Below, one piece after another: positions 19,435-30,606 of a DNA stretch of 64,000 bases. Where the stretch lies: NCBI RefSeq assembly GCF_009362785.1, contig NZ_WHNQ01000009.1:124001-188000 (forward strand), given 5' to 3'. The notes below the pieces were generated by a model. It saw nothing but the letters and a program-made list of their open reading frames with translations. It had not been told where the DNA came from and made no database searches. The stretch's first letter is position 1. Each line of letters begins with the position of its first letter. The position numbers were made by a program, and so were the translations under genes. The DNA is from Paraburkholderia atlantica. Its GTDB lineage: Bacteria > Pseudomonadota > Gammaproteobacteria > Burkholderiales > Burkholderiaceae.

Positions 19435-20174
19435 CACTTGCCTCCGATATAGCCGGGCAACCGGGTCTTCGCTTCGACCCAGCGCATCAGTAGCATTACG
19501 ACCAGATTGATCAGCATGTACGCGACCGTGACAGCGATGAACGACTCATAAGTTTGCGACGTATAGTCGACCAGCTGGCGCGCCTGCGCGGACAGATCGA
19601 GCAGACCGATCGTCGAGGCAACCGCGGAGTTCTTGAAGATGTTCAGAAACTCGGAGGTGAGCGGCGGCACGATGATCCGGTATGCGACCGGCAGCAGCAC
19701 GTAGCGATACGTCTGCCATTGCGTGAAGCCCACCGCGAGACCGGCCGCGCGCTGGCCGCGCGGCAACGCGTTGATGCCCGAGCGCACCTGCTCGCACACC
19801 CGCGCGGCGGTGAAGAGGCCCAGACACACGATCGACGCCGAGAAAAACTGCGCGCTCGGCGGCAATTGCTTGAACCAGGTGCCGATCGACACGGGCAGCA
19901 GCTCCGGTATCACCAGATACCAGATGAAGAACTGCACGATCAGCGGAATGTTACGGAAAACCGCGACGTAGACGGTGCCGACGCCCGACGCCCATTTGTT
20001 CGGCACCGTGCGCAGCACACCGAACAGCGAGCCGACGATCAGCGCGATCACCCATGCCGACAGCGACACGGTGACCGTCACCCACAGCCCCGAGAGCAGC
20101 CAGCCCAGGTAGGTGGTCGGCTCGCCCGTGGAGACGGGACTCAGCAGAATGCCCCAGTTCCAGTGATATGACAT
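19434..20174 (-). CDS. gltJ: Glutamate/aspartate ABC transporter, permease GltJ
   Basis: Inner-membrane permease of 246 residues, partner of GltK. The EAA-type loop is [17 protein letters not shown]. It starts at ATG 20174 (M-S-Y-H-W-N-W) and lies 91 bases downstream of gltI. Confidence 0.93.
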   Translation of the reverse strand: MSYHWNWGILLSPVSTGEPTTYLGWLLSGLWVTVTVSLSAWVIALIVGSLFGVLRTVPNKWASGVGTVYVAVFRNIPLIVQFFIWYLVIPELLPVSIGTWFKQLPPSAQFFSASIVCLGLFTAARVCEQVRSGINALPRGQRAAGLAVGFTQWQTYRYVLLPVAYRIIVPPLTSEFLNIFKNSAVASTIGLLDLSAQARQLVDYTSQTYESFIAVTVAYMLINLVVMLLMRWVEAKTRLPGYIGGK

Positions 20175-20265
20175 GACCAAGACTCCGGCAAAAAGAAACG
20201 GAAGAAGCGCGTGGCCCCTTCCGTTCCGTTCAGCGTTTCGAAAGTGTCGAAAAAGCAGCTAGGGT

Positions 20266-21159
20266 TTAGTCGATTGCCTTGTCGTTCGGGTTCTTGAACA
20301 GCGCGCGCATGTCGTCGCTCATCGGGAAGTTCAGGTTCAGGCCCTTCGGCGGGATCGGCGATTCGAACCAGCGCTTGTAGATCGTTTCGCCTTCGCTCGA
20401 CAATTGGACCTTCGCGATCGCGTCGTCGGCGACCTTCTTGAAGTCGGCGTCGTTCTTGCGCAGCATGCAGCCGTAAGCCTCACGCGATTGCGGCGTGCCG
20501 ACGATCACGAAATCGTTCGGGTTGCTCGACTTGGCGCGCTCGCCAGCGAGCAGCGCGTCGTCCATCATGAACGCGGCTGCACGGCCCGTCGACAGCGTCA
20601 GGAACGACTCGCCGTGATCCTTCGCGCTGATGATGTTCATGCCCATGTTCTTGTCCTGGTTCATTTTGCGAAGCAGGCGCTCGGACGTGGTGCCGGCGGT
20701 CGTCACGACCGTCTTGCCCTTCAGATCCGGGAAGTCCTTGATGCCCGAATCTTTCTTGGTCATCAGACGCGTGCCGATCACGAAGATCGTGTTCGTGAAC
20801 GCAGCCTGTTGCTGGCGCTCGAGGTTATTCGTGGTGGAGCCGCACTCGATGTCGACCGTGCCGTTCTGCACGAGCGGAATACGGTTCTGCGACGTGACCG
20901 GCACGAGCTTCACCTTCAGGTTCGGCATGTTCAGCTTCTGCTTGACGGCCTCGACGATCTTCACCGCGTAATCCTGCGAGTAGCCGATCACGTTCTGCTT
21001 GTCGTCGTAATACGAGAACGGGATCGACGATTCCCGATGACCCAGCGAAATGACGCCAGTATCCTTGATCTTTTTCAGCGTCCCCGAGTCTTGCGCATGC
21101 GCGCCAACCGTAAACAATCCGAGAGTGGCGAGCAACAGCGCAGCTTTTTTAACCTTCAT
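20266..21159 (-). CDS. gltI: Glutamate/aspartate ABC transporter, substrate-binding protein
   Basis: Periplasmic binding protein of 297 residues. The Sec signal peptide is M-K-V-K-K-A-A-L-L-L-A-T-L-G-L-F, cleaved after A-H-A at about residue 22. The family-3 solute-binding fold has I-S-L-G-H-R-E-S-S-I-P-F-S-Y and C-G-S-T-T-N-N motifs typical of glutamate/aspartate binders. An AAGGAG ribosome site precedes the ATG. The higher expected demand for the binding protein fits its first position. Confidence 0.95.
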   Translation of the reverse strand: MKVKKAALLLATLGLFTVGAHAQDSGTLKKIKDTGVISLGHRESSIPFSYYDDKQNVIGYSQDYAVKIVEAVKQKLNMPNLKVKLVPVTSQNRIPLVQNGTVDIECGSTTNNLERQQQAAFTNTIFVIGTRLMTKKDSGIKDFPDLKGKTVVTTAGTTSERLLRKMNQDKNMGMNIISAKDHGESFLTLSTGRAAAFMMDDALLAGERAKSSNPNDFVIVGTPQSREAYGCMLRKNDADFKKVADDAIAKVQLSSEGETIYKRWFESPIPPKGLNLNFPMSDDMRALFKNPNDKAID

Positions 21160-21295
21160 CTTGATCTCCTTGGCAAGAACCGGCGCCAGTGTAACAAAGT
21201 AATTTTTCTGAAAGTATGCCTATTAACCATGCTGTTGCGCGCACGCCGCGATGGGCCCGGGGCGCGGTCGCACAGCCGTTTCGCACATACGAGAA

Positions 21296-21326
21296 GGCGG
21301 GCGGCATCGATAGGATGCCGCCCGCC
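21296..21326 (-). terminator. Strong hairpin downstream of gdhA
   Basis: A perfect 13-bp stem (21296-21308 and 21314-21326) with a 5-nt loop lies about 120 bases after the gdhA stop and 137 before gltI. On the minus strand it is followed by TTCTC rather than a full U-run, so termination may be partial. Confidence 0.6.
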
Positions 21327-21442
21327 GGTCAAACACGCCGTCTTGTGGACCGCGCTGATGCACAAAATTTCGACGGTTTCGCCTCCCGGCCCGGATACCG
21401 GGCCGTGTCACCGCCGCTTCCAACAAGATAGGACAGGGTCCA

Positions 21443-22765
21443 TCAGGGATACAAGCCGCGCATCTCGCGCGCCTGCAAAATCCGCTTGCACGCGACGATG
21501 AACGCCGCCGTGCGCACCGACACGCCCTGCTCGCTCGACACCTGCCACACCGCCGCGAACGCTTCGCGCATCACGCGCTCGAGGCGCTCGTTGATCTCGT
21601 CCTCGGTCCAGAAGAAGCTCGAAAAGTCCTGCACCCATTCGAAATATGACACTGTCACACCACCCGCATTCGCGACCACGTCCGGGATCACGAGGATGCC
21701 GCGATCGTGCAGGATGTCGTCGGCGGCCGTGGTGGTCGGGCCGTTTGCGCCCTCGACGATGATCCTGGTCTTGATCTTGCCTGCGTTCTTTTCGGTGATC
21801 TGGTTTTCCAGCGCCGCCGGAATCAGGATGTCCGATTCGACGGTCCAGAACTCATCGGCGGTGATCGCGTCGGCTTCGGGGAATCCGCCGACGCCGCCCT
21901 TCTTCGCGACGTAATCGAGCAGCGCGACCGCGTCGATGCCGGTGGACTTGTACACAGAGCCGGTGTGGTCCTGCACCGCGACAACCTTGGCGCCCGCCTC
22001 CTGGAACAGACGCGCGGCGATGCCGCCGACGTTGCCGAAGCCCTGCACCGCGATTCGCGCGCCTTCGATGTCGAAGCCGATGCGGCGAGCCGCTTCGCAG
22101 CCCACCACGAACACGCCGCGGCCGGTCGCCTCGCGGCGGCCGAGCGAGCCGCCGAGCGTGATCGGCTTGCCGGTCACGACGCCGGTGGCCGTCTGGCCCT
22201 GATTCATCGAGTACGTGTCCATCATCCACGCCATGATCTGCTCGTTCGTGTTCACGTCCGGCGCGGGGATGTCAGTATTCGGTCCGATGATGATGCCGAT
22301 CTCGCTCGTGTAGCGGCGTGTCACGCGCTCGAGCTCGCCCCGCGACAGCGTGCGCGGATCGACGCGGATGCCACCCTTCGCGCCGCCGTACGGCACGTTC
22401 ACCGCCGCGTTCTTCACCGACATCCACGCGGACAGCGCCATCACTTCGGAGAGCGTAACGTCCTGGTGATAACGCACGCCGCCCTTGCCCGGACCGCGCG
22501 ACACGTTGTGCTGCACGCGATAGCCCTCGAAGTGCGCAACCGTGCCGTTATCGAGTTCGATGGGCACGTCGACGACGAGAATGCGCTTCGGGCGCTTGAG
22601 GGTTTCGAGCCAGCGGGACAGCGAACCGAGATACGGCGCGACGCGGTCGACCTGGCGCAGATAGTTGCCCCAAGGGCCGAGGTCTTCTTTATTGAGGTAG
22701 GAGGGAACGGACTGCAACGTTGAGGCGGCTTGTGCCGATTCTGCGGCTTGTTGCTGGGATGACAT
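21443..22765 (-). CDS. gdhA: Glutamate dehydrogenase
   Basis: Glu/Leu/Phe/Val dehydrogenase family, interconverting glutamate and 2-oxoglutarate with ammonia. The 440 residues have catalytic lysine motif G-G-A-K-G-G (Lys130), substrate segment G-G-V-R-Y-H and Rossmann motif G-F-G-N-V-G. The ATG at 22765 has GGAG upstream; a longer in-frame start exists but is not expected. Neighbouring gltIJKL and a LysR gene suggest a glutamate-handling locus. Cofactor preference cannot be read reliably. Confidence 0.95.
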   Translation of the reverse strand: MSSQQQAAESAQAASTLQSVPSYLNKEDLGPWGNYLRQVDRVAPYLGSLSRWLETLKRPKRILVVDVPIELDNGTVAHFEGYRVQHNVSRGPGKGGVRYHQDVTLSEVMALSAWMSVKNAAVNVPYGGAKGGIRVDPRTLSRGELERVTRRYTSEIGIIIGPNTDIPAPDVNTNEQIMAWMMDTYSMNQGQTATGVVTGKPITLGGSLGRREATGRGVFVVGCEAARRIGFDIEGARIAVQGFGNVGGIAARLFQEAGAKVVAVQDHTGSVYKSTGIDAVALLDYVAKKGGVGGFPEADAITADEFWTVESDILIPAALENQITEKNAGKIKTRIIVEGANGPTTTAADDILHDRGILVIPDVVANAGGVTVSYFEWVQDFSSFFWTEDEINERLERVMREAFAAVWQVSSEQGVSVRTAAFIVACKRILQAREMRGLYP

Positions 22766-22842
22766 GAACGCTCCGGCGTTTGATCGAGTACGGGCATTGT
22801 GGAAAAACGCCGTATTGAAATCCAATGCCGTTTCCTTATCCA

Positions 22843-22863
22843 GTTATGTTTTTCTTGCATAAC
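22843..22863. promoter_or_regulatory. Candidate LysR-type operator upstream of gdhA
   Basis: Inverted repeat GTTATG-N9-CATAAC lies 78-98 bases before the gdhA start and just after the LysR gene. It contains a T-N11-A core typical of LysR-type binding sites. No experimental support. Confidence 0.45.
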
Positions 22864-22927
22864 GTTCGGAAAGCCGCAATTTCACGTCGCCGCGACGCAG
22901 GTCCGAACTCGACTTTTATGCCGCGTT

Positions 22928-23884
22928 TCAGGCGGCGCTCTGCCGGAGCTCCTCCGACACCACGTCCCACAACTGCCGCACGAGGATCTGGCGTGAGTCG
23001 TCGCTTTTCGCGGCAAGTTTGTCGCGGTACAGGCGAATCTCCATGCTGAGCGTCAGTTGCCCTTCGGGCGTGCCGCGGGTCGCCCGATCGAGGCGGATCA
23101 GCCGGCCGTCGGCCACCGCATCTTCGACCGCGCTATGCGGCAGAAACGCGATGCCGTGACCGGCGAGCGCCATCGCCTTGAGCCCCTCGGCCATGTCGGT
23201 TTCATAGAGTCGGTCGAGGTACAGGCGCTCCGGCGCGTTCGCGAGAATCACCTCGGTCATGCGCCCGAGGTATGCGTTCGGCGTGTACGACAGATACGGC
23301 GCGGGTGCGTCGGCCGAGCCCGGCAGCGTGTGACGCGGACGGCCCGCGCGGGCCGGCGCAGAGAACGGGCTGATCGGCTCGTGACCGAGCGTCAGCATGT
23401 CGTAGCGCGCCGGGTCGAGCGCGACTGGATGGCTCGGATGGTGGTAGCCCATCATCAGATCGCAGCCGCCCTCCACCAGCGACAGCGCCGCGTCGTGCAC
23501 GTTCAGCGCACGCAGCCGCGTGTGAATCGGGCCCATCTGCGCCTCGATGCGCTGCAGCCAGCGCGGGAAGTATGTCAGCGACAGCGTGTGCGGCACTGCG
23601 AATTCGATCGTCGCTTGCGGCGTCGCCGTGTGGCCGCGCAACAGCGCGCGCGCCTCGTGGAATTGCGACAGCATCGCGAGCGCCTGCTCGTTGAACACCT
23701 GGCCGGCCGCCGTGAGCCGCGTCGGATAAACAGAACGGTCGATCAGTTCCGTGCCGAGCCACGCTTCCAGCGCCTGGATGCGGCGCGAGAAAGCCGGCTG
23801 CGTGACATGGCGCAGTTCGGCCGAGCGGCTGAAACTACGCGTTTCCGCGAGCGAAATGAAGTCTTCGAGCCATTTCAGTTCCAT
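22928..23884 (-). CDS. LysR family transcriptional regulator
   Basis: The 318-residue protein starts M-E-L-K-W-L-E-D-F. The N-terminal winged helix-turn-helix (about 1-60) has S-F-S-R-S-A-E-L-R-H-V-T-Q-P-A-F-S-R-R-I. The effector-binding domain follows. It sits 162 bases upstream of gdhA in the same orientation, divergent from purB, which makes gdhA its likely target. The effector is unknown. Confidence 0.9.
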   Translation of the reverse strand: MELKWLEDFISLAETRSFSRSAELRHVTQPAFSRRIQALEAWLGTELIDRSVYPTRLTAAGQVFNEQALAMLSQFHEARALLRGHTATPQATIEFAVPHTLSLTYFPRWLQRIEAQMGPIHTRLRALNVHDAALSLVEGGCDLMMGYHHPSHPVALDPARYDMLTLGHEPISPFSAPARAGRPRHTLPGSADAPAPYLSYTPNAYLGRMTEVILANAPERLYLDRLYETDMAEGLKAMALAGHGIAFLPHSAVEDAVADGRLIRLDRATRGTPEGQLTLSMEIRLYRDKLAAKSDDSRQILVRQLWDVVSEELRQSAA

Positions 23885-23980
23885 GCGAGTGCGTTTGCCG
23901 GCGAGAGGAAGAAGTCTGCATTCTAGCGGCGCGACGTGCGGCCGATGCATCCGGACGGGCGCATCGCATCACAGTGGTAA

Positions 23981-25459
<1,479 letters not shown>

Positions 25460-25483
25460 TCGGCTGGTCCAGCTTCCGCGCAT

Positions 25484-25514
25484 AAAAAAGCCGCTCCGAG
25501 GAGCGGCTTTTTTT
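25484..25514. terminator. Terminator with GCCGCTCC hairpin (copy 2)
   Basis: Stem GCCGCTC/GAGCGGC (25490-25496 and 25501-25507) with loop CGAG is flanked by six A and seven T. It serves purB and the convergent gntK. Core identical to the copy at 46141. Confidence 0.93.
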
Positions 25515-25554
25515 CGTCCCGCGTTCGAAGCTGGAACGCGGGGGAATCAAAGAC

Positions 25555-26049
25555 TCAGCGCGCTTCGACCTGCTTGAGCACCTCGTCGACGATCTGCTCC
25601 GGCGTCAGATCGATGCTGACCGTGATCGCTTCGTCGTCACCCGGCTCCTCGAGCGTGTCGAGCTGGCTTTGCAGCAGCGACGGATCGAAGAAATGCCCGG
25701 TGCGATGACCGAGACGCTCCGCGAGCACCTCGCGCGAACCCTTCAGGTAGACGAAGCACACGTCCTTGTCGCCGGCACGCAGAATGTCGCGATACGAGCG
25801 CTTCAGCGACGAACACGTGAATACCGCCGTTTCGCCCGCCTTCTGCTTTTCCTCGATCGCCGCGCGGATCGTCTTCAGCCACGGCCAACGGTCTTCGTCG
25901 GTGAGCGGGATGCCGTGGTGCATCTTTTCCTTGTTCGCCGCGCTATGGAACGCGTCGCCGTCGGTGAACGCACAATGCAGGCGCTCGGCCAGCATTTCGC
26001 CAATCCTCGTCTTGCCGGCGCCCGACACGCCCATTGCGATCAGAATCAT
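25555..26049 (-). CDS. gntK: Gluconokinase
   Basis: Phosphorylates gluconate to 6-phosphogluconate, the substrate of Edd. The 164 residues have Walker A G-V-S-G-A-G-K-T (7-14), followed by D-G-D-A-F-H and R-S-Y-R-D-I-L-R. An AAGGAG ribosome site precedes it. It lies 10 bases after the gluconate permease gene. Confidence 0.95.
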   Translation of the reverse strand: MILIAMGVSGAGKTRIGEMLAERLHCAFTDGDAFHSAANKEKMHHGIPLTDEDRWPWLKTIRAAIEEKQKAGETAVFTCSSLKRSYRDILRAGDKDVCFVYLKGSREVLAERLGHRTGHFFDPSLLQSQLDTLEEPGDDEAITVSIDLTPEQIVDEVLKQVEAR

Positions 26050-26059
26050 TTGAAACTCC

Positions 26060-27445
26060 TTACAGGACCGCCGCGAGTGCGAAGGTCAAGGCGAGCCCCA
26101 TCACCGAAATGATGGTTTCGAGGAGCGACCACGTCTTGAAGGTCTGCACCACCGTCATGCCGAAATATTCCTTGATCAGCCAGAAGCCGCCGTCGTTCAC
26201 GTGCGAGAAGATCAGCGAGCCCGAGCCGGTCGCGAGCACCATCAGTTCCGGTTTCACCTGCACCGCACCGGCCGCCGCGATCGGCGCGACGATGCCGCAG
26301 GCGGTCGTCATCGCGACGGTGGCCGAACCGGTCGCGAGACGGATCATCGCCGCGACGATCCAGCCGAACAGCAGCGGCGACAGATGCACCGCGGTCGCCA
26401 CGTTGGTGATTTCCTTCGAAATGCCGCTATCCATCAGCACCCGACCAAAACCGCCGCCCGCACCGACGATCAGTGTAATACCCGCGATCGGCGCCAGACA
26501 CTCGCCGCAGAACTTCTGGATCTGCTCGCGGTTAAAGCCGCGGCTCGCGCCGAAGGTCCAGAAGCTGACCAGCACGGCCGTCAGCAGCGCGACGTCGGTG
26601 TTGCCGAAGAAGCGCAGCAGATCGTTCGGCAGCGTCTTCGGTTCGAACACCAGGTCAGCCCAACTGCCGACCAGCATCAGAACCACCGGCAACAGGATCG
26701 TGGCCAGCGTGATGCCGAAGCCCGGCAGTTCGCGCTTCGGTGCGTCGGTTTTCACGCCGTTGCCGTTATTCGCGTCGTGACTGAGAAATTGGGCGGCAAG
26801 CGGATTTTCCTTCGGCAACTGGATATGGCGGCTCACCAGCAGCGCGAACAGCGGACCAGCGACGATCGCGCAGGGGATGCCGACGATCAGACCATAGGCG
26901 ATCGTCTTGCCGATATCCGCGTGATACGCCTGCACGGCGAGCAGCGCGGCCGGGTGCGGCGGAATCAGCCCGTGCACGACGGACAGACCCGCGACCATCG
27001 GCAGGCCGACCAGCAGCAGCGATTTGTTGGTGCGCTTGGCAACGTTGAACGCAATCGGAATCAGCAGCACGAAACCGACTTCGAAGAACACCGGCAAGCC
27101 GACGATGATCGCGACGACCATCATCGCCCAGTGAATGTGTTTCTCACCGAACCAGTTGATCAGCGTGGTCGCGACGCGCTCGGCGCCGCCCGATTCGGCC
27201 ATCATCTTGCCGAGCATCGTGCCGAGACCGACGACGATGGCTATGTGTCCGAGCGTGTTGCCGTTACCCGTTTCGAACGATTTGACGATGGTCTGCATCG
27301 GCATGCCGGCCACGAGGCCCAGCAGCAACGACACGATGATCAGAACGAGAAACGGATAGACCTTCAGGCGCGTGATCATGAAGATCAGCAACGCGATCGC
27401 GATTAACGCGTAGACCAGCAGCATGCTTCCGTGGGCAGATTCCAT
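26060..27445 (-). CDS. gntP: Gluconate:H+ symporter, GntP family
   Basis: The 461-residue inner-membrane permease has about 12-14 hydrophobic segments. GntP-family features include H-G-L-I-P-P-H-P and G-A-G-G-G-F-G. The ATG at 27445 has AGGAGG upstream; an in-frame extension of 52 residues is not expected. First gene of gntP-gntK, feeding the Entner-Doudoroff genes upstream. The symbol is family-level (gntP, gntT or gntU). Confidence 0.92.
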   Translation of the reverse strand: MESAHGSMLLVYALIAIALLIFMITRLKVYPFLVLIIVSLLLGLVAGMPMQTIVKSFETGNGNTLGHIAIVVGLGTMLGKMMAESGGAERVATTLINWFGEKHIHWAMMVVAIIVGLPVFFEVGFVLLIPIAFNVAKRTNKSLLLVGLPMVAGLSVVHGLIPPHPAALLAVQAYHADIGKTIAYGLIVGIPCAIVAGPLFALLVSRHIQLPKENPLAAQFLSHDANNGNGVKTDAPKRELPGFGITLATILLPVVLMLVGSWADLVFEPKTLPNDLLRFFGNTDVALLTAVLVSFWTFGASRGFNREQIQKFCGECLAPIAGITLIVGAGGGFGRVLMDSGISKEITNVATAVHLSPLLFGWIVAAMIRLATGSATVAMTTACGIVAPIAAAGAVQVKPELMVLATGSGSLIFSHVNDGGFWLIKEYFGMTVVQTFKTWSLLETIISVMGLALTFALAAVL

Positions 27446-27603
27446 GAAGCCCCTCCTTAGGTTTATTGATTTCAGAGTGCGGATGCGGCCGGCACTTCGT
27501 CTCACGGCAATCTGCGCGATGCCTGAAACCCGGCTGACCGCGCGGACGCTGAATTTTACTGTTTGTTTCAAAAACGCGCGCAAATCCAGCACGCATATCA
27601 AGC

Positions 27604-27654
27604 AAAAAAAGAGTCTCGGCGCGACAGCCTGATGCGGCTGTATCGACGAGACTC
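27604..27654 (-). terminator. Terminator of edd-eda
   Basis: Outer arms GAGTCTCG/CGAGACTC (27611-27618 and 27647-27654) enclose a second hairpin ACAGCC/GGCTGT. On the minus strand seven U follow. Confidence 0.88.
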
Positions 27655-27698
27655 CTGGGCCCGGTTCAGATAACCGATGCGCTGGTGTGTCGTGGGCC

Positions 27699-28340
27699 TT
27701 AGTGCGCGGGCGCCGCCAACTGGCTCGCGGCGCGCGCGAGGCGCGTCACCTCGTCCCAGTTCTGCGCGGAGAGCGCGGCCTTCGGCGTGAGCCACGAACC
27801 GCCGACGCAGACCACGTTCGGCAGCGACAGGAAGTGCGGCGCGCTTTCAGGCGTGATGCCGCCGGTCGGGCAGAACTTCAGTGCCGGGAACGGACCGTGG
27901 AATGCCTGCAGCATCGGCACGCCGCCCGCCTGCTGCGCGGGGAAGAACTTGACGATCTCGTAGCCGAGTTCGAGCGCGAGGATGATGTCCGATGGCGTCA
28001 TCACGCCGGGCAGCAGCGGCAGACCCACGTCCTGCGCGGCCTGGTGCATCTCCTTGGTCAGACCCGGCGACACGCCGAACTGCGCGCCCGCCTTCTTCGC
28101 TTGCGCGCAATGCTCGGGCTTCGTGATCGTGCCGACACCGACCACGATGTCGTCGGCGAGCTCACACGCACGCTCGATCGCGCCGAGGCCCGCCGGCGTG
28201 CGCAGCGTGATTTCGAGCACCTTCACGCCGCCCGCGTGCAACGCGCGCGACACGTGTTCGCCCTGTTCGACCGTGTCGAACGCGAGCACCGGAATCACCG
28301 GGCCGAGGCGCACGATATCGCTTACTGTTTTCGACGTCAT
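27699..28340 (-). CDS. eda: KDPG aldolase (2-dehydro-3-deoxy-6-phosphogluconate aldolase)
   Basis: Cleaves KDPG to pyruvate and glyceraldehyde-3-phosphate. The product has 213 residues. Glu43 in L-E-I-T-L-R-T and the Schiff-base Lys131 in E-I-V-K-F-F-P-A are visible, plus P-T-G-G-I. The frame is open far upstream through edd, but the ATG at 28340, two bases after the edd stop, gives the correct family length. Confidence 0.96.
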   Translation of the reverse strand: MTSKTVSDIVRLGPVIPVLAFDTVEQGEHVSRALHAGGVKVLEITLRTPAGLGAIERACELADDIVVGVGTITKPEHCAQAKKAGAQFGVSPGLTKEMHQAAQDVGLPLLPGVMTPSDIILALELGYEIVKFFPAQQAGGVPMLQAFHGPFPALKFCPTGGITPESAPHFLSLPNVVCVGGSWLTPKAALSAQNWDEVTRLARAASQLAAPAH

Positions 28341-28342
28341 AG

Positions 28343-30307
28343 TCAGACTCCTTGTTTCTGCAGCGCCGCGCCGGCTTGGGCGGTGCTCGCGTGATGGTCG
28401 CTGGGTTGATGGGCGTGCTTGTCGGCGTGCTTGTGGTGACTGCCGTGGCCGTGCTGGCCGTCGAGCGCGCCGCCCTCGCCGATCAGCTTGCCGAACACCG
28501 ACGCGCCCTGCTCCGCCGGCGCCGCCGCGGCGCGGAATACGCCGAACAGCTCGCGGCCGAAGCCGGCTTCGTTGTCCGCCTGATGCAGCGGCTCGGCGTT
28601 CGGACGCGCGGCCCATTCGGCTGCGTCGATCTCGATGTCGAGCACGCCCGCTTCGGCGTCGATGACCAGCATGTCGCCCGTGCGAACCTTGCCGAGCGGG
28701 CCCTGCAGCAACGCTTCCGGCGACACATGAATGACCGCCGGCACCTTGCCCGACGCGCCCGACATACGGCCGTCGGTCACCAGCGCGACATGGAAACCCT
28801 GATCCTGCAACACACCGAGCAGCGGCGTCAAACGATGCAGCTCGGGCATGCCGTTTGCGCGGGCGCCCTGGAAGCGCACCACCGCGATGAAGTCGCGCTT
28901 GAGCTCGCCCTTGTCGAACGCTTCCTGCACTGCCTCCTGCGAATCGAACACGATTGCCGGCGCCTTCACCTTGCGATGCTGCGCCGCGACCGCTGAAATC
29001 TTGATCACGCCGCGGCCGAGTTTGCCCTGCATCAGACGCAGGCCGCCGTCCGGCTGGAACGGCTCCTGGATGCCGCGCAGCACCGCGGTGTCCGCGCTCG
29101 CCTCGGCGCCCGCGACCCATTGCAGCTTGCCGTCGAGCAGCTTGGGCTCCTCGGTGTAGCGCTTCAGGCCCTTGCCCGCGACGGTGTTCACGTCTTCATG
29201 CAGTAGACCGCCTTCGAGCAGATTGCGCACGAGGAACGCGACGCCGCCCGCCGCGTGGAAGTGGTTCACGTCGGCCTTGCCGTTCGGATAGATCTTCGCG
29301 AGCAGCGGCACCGCCTGCGACAGCGTGTCGAAGTCGTCCCAGTCGATGATGATGCCGGCCGCGCGCGCGATCGCGACGAGGTGCAGCGTGTGATTGGTCG
29401 AGCCGCCGGTCGCCAGCAACGCGACGATGCCGTTGACGATCGCCTTCTCGTCGATCACGTGGCCGATCGGCATGTAGTGGCCGCGCTCGACCGTCAGATC
29501 GAGTACGCGGCGCGCGGCCTGGGCGGTCAGCGCGTCGCGCAGCGGCGTGTGCGGATGCACGAAGGCCGAGCCCGGCAGATGCAGGCCCATCACTTCCATC
29601 AGCATCTGGTTGCTGTTCGCGGTGCCGTAGAAGGTGCAGGTGCCATGGCTGTGATACGCGGCCGCTTCCGCTTCGAGCAGCGCTTCGCGGCCGCACTGGC
29701 CGGTCGCGAACTGCTGGCGCGTCTTGGCTTTGTCGTCGTTGGACAGGCCGCTCGTCATCGGGCCGGCCGGCACGAAAATGGTCGGCAGATGGCCGAATTG
29801 CAGCGCGCCGATCAACAGGCCCGGCACGATCTTGTCGCAGATGCCGAGGCACAGCGCCGCGTCGAACATGTTGTGGGTGAGCGCGACGGCCGTGCCCATC
29901 GCGATCACTTCGCGCGAGAACAGCGACAGCTCCATGCCCGCGTTGCCCTGCGTGATGCCATCGCACATCGCCGGCACGCCGCCCGCGAATTGCGCGACGC
30001 CGCCGTTTTCGCGCGCGGCCTGCTTGATGATGTCCGGGTAGTTTTTGTACGGCGCGTGCGCCGACAGCATCTCGTTGTACGACGACACGATGCCGATGTT
30101 CGGCTCGCGGATCTGTTTGATCACGAGCTTGTCGTTGCCTTCGAGACCGGCGAAACCGTGGGCCAGGTTCGCGCACGACAGCGCGCCGCGTGCCGGAAAG
30201 CGCCCCTGCGCGTGCTGGATGCGGGCCAGATACGCTTCACGCGTGGGCTTGCTGCGCTCGATCACGCGTTGCGTGACCTTCAACAATTGCGAATGCGGGG
30301 AAACCAT
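28343..30307 (-). CDS. edd: 6-phosphogluconate dehydratase with His-rich C-terminal tail
   Basis: [4Fe-4S] enzyme of the IlvD/Edd family forming KDPG. The 654 residues compare with about 600-610 in typical Edd. Cluster cysteines occur in P-A-M-C-D-G and C-L-G-I-C-D-K, with a conserved [11 protein letters not shown] motif. After the normal end (G-R-E-L-F-G-V-F-R) there is an extra tail of about 50 residues containing 9 histidines within 25 residues. AAGGAG lies 5 bases before the ATG at 30307. Divergent from hexR. Confidence 0.96.
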   Translation of the reverse strand: MVSPHSQLLKVTQRVIERSKPTREAYLARIQHAQGRFPARGALSCANLAHGFAGLEGNDKLVIKQIREPNIGIVSSYNEMLSAHAPYKNYPDIIKQAARENGGVAQFAGGVPAMCDGITQGNAGMELSLFSREVIAMGTAVALTHNMFDAALCLGICDKIVPGLLIGALQFGHLPTIFVPAGPMTSGLSNDDKAKTRQQFATGQCGREALLEAEAAAYHSHGTCTFYGTANSNQMLMEVMGLHLPGSAFVHPHTPLRDALTAQAARRVLDLTVERGHYMPIGHVIDEKAIVNGIVALLATGGSTNHTLHLVAIARAAGIIIDWDDFDTLSQAVPLLAKIYPNGKADVNHFHAAGGVAFLVRNLLEGGLLHEDVNTVAGKGLKRYTEEPKLLDGKLQWVAGAEASADTAVLRGIQEPFQPDGGLRLMQGKLGRGVIKISAVAAQHRKVKAPAIVFDSQEAVQEAFDKGELKRDFIAVVRFQGARANGMPELHRLTPLLGVLQDQGFHVALVTDGRMSGASGKVPAVIHVSPEALLQGPLGKVRTGDMLVIDAEAGVLDIEIDAAEWAARPNAEPLHQADNEAGFGRELFGVFRAAAAPAEQGASVFGKLIGEGGALDGQHGHGSHHKHADKHAHQPSDHHASTAQAGAALQKQGV

Positions 30308-30385
30308 CGGAGCTCCTTCGTCGCTGGCGGCAGGCGCACGCATGACACCAGGCGGTATCGCGGGGTTGTGATATCGAACGACGCC

Positions 30386-30414
30386 ATATTAGTAGAAAAA
30401 CTACATGCTCGCAA
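30386..30414 (-). promoter_or_regulatory. Predicted edd promoter with HexR-type operator in its spacer
   Basis: -35 TTGCGA (30414-30409), a 17-bp spacer and -10 TAATAT (30391-30386) on the minus strand. The spacer contains the perfect palindrome GTAG-TTTTT-CTAC (30404-30392). A bound protein there would block RNA polymerase. The palindrome resembles the known gammaproteobacterial HexR consensus TGTARTWWWAYTACA. Confidence 0.7.
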
Positions 30415-30521
30415 TTACGAACGCTGTTGCGGTGCCGCATCGCGAGAATCGAGGAGTCGCCCAACTGGCGGCGTCTCAGCGCTTTGCAGCCGAAACCCAG
30501 GGAATACACTTACCCGCCGAT

Positions 30522-30539
30522 ATGTAGTTTTTGTACTTA
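30522..30539 (+). promoter_or_regulatory. Second HexR-type operator, upstream of hexR
   Basis: ATGTAGTTTTTGTACTTA matches the edd operator read on the opposite strand (ATGTAGTTTTTCTACTAA) at all but two positions. It lies 5 bases upstream of the predicted hexR -35 box. Confidence 0.65.
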
Positions 30540-30544
30540 GCTTT

Positions 30545-30573
30545 TTGTGCGCCAACGACCAATCGGATATAGT
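30545..30573 (+). promoter_or_regulatory. Predicted hexR promoter
   Basis: -35 TTGTGC (30545-30550), a 17-bp spacer and -10 TATAGT (30568-30573), about 34 bases before the ATG. Confidence 0.55.
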
Positions 30574-30606
30574 CCACACGTTCTTCAGCATAGTGCGAGT
30601 TTTCCG

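Noticed and set aside
27699..29120. 473-codon frame that joins eda to upstream sequence
   Set aside because: The upstream part is an out-of-frame reading of edd; eda proper starts at 28340.
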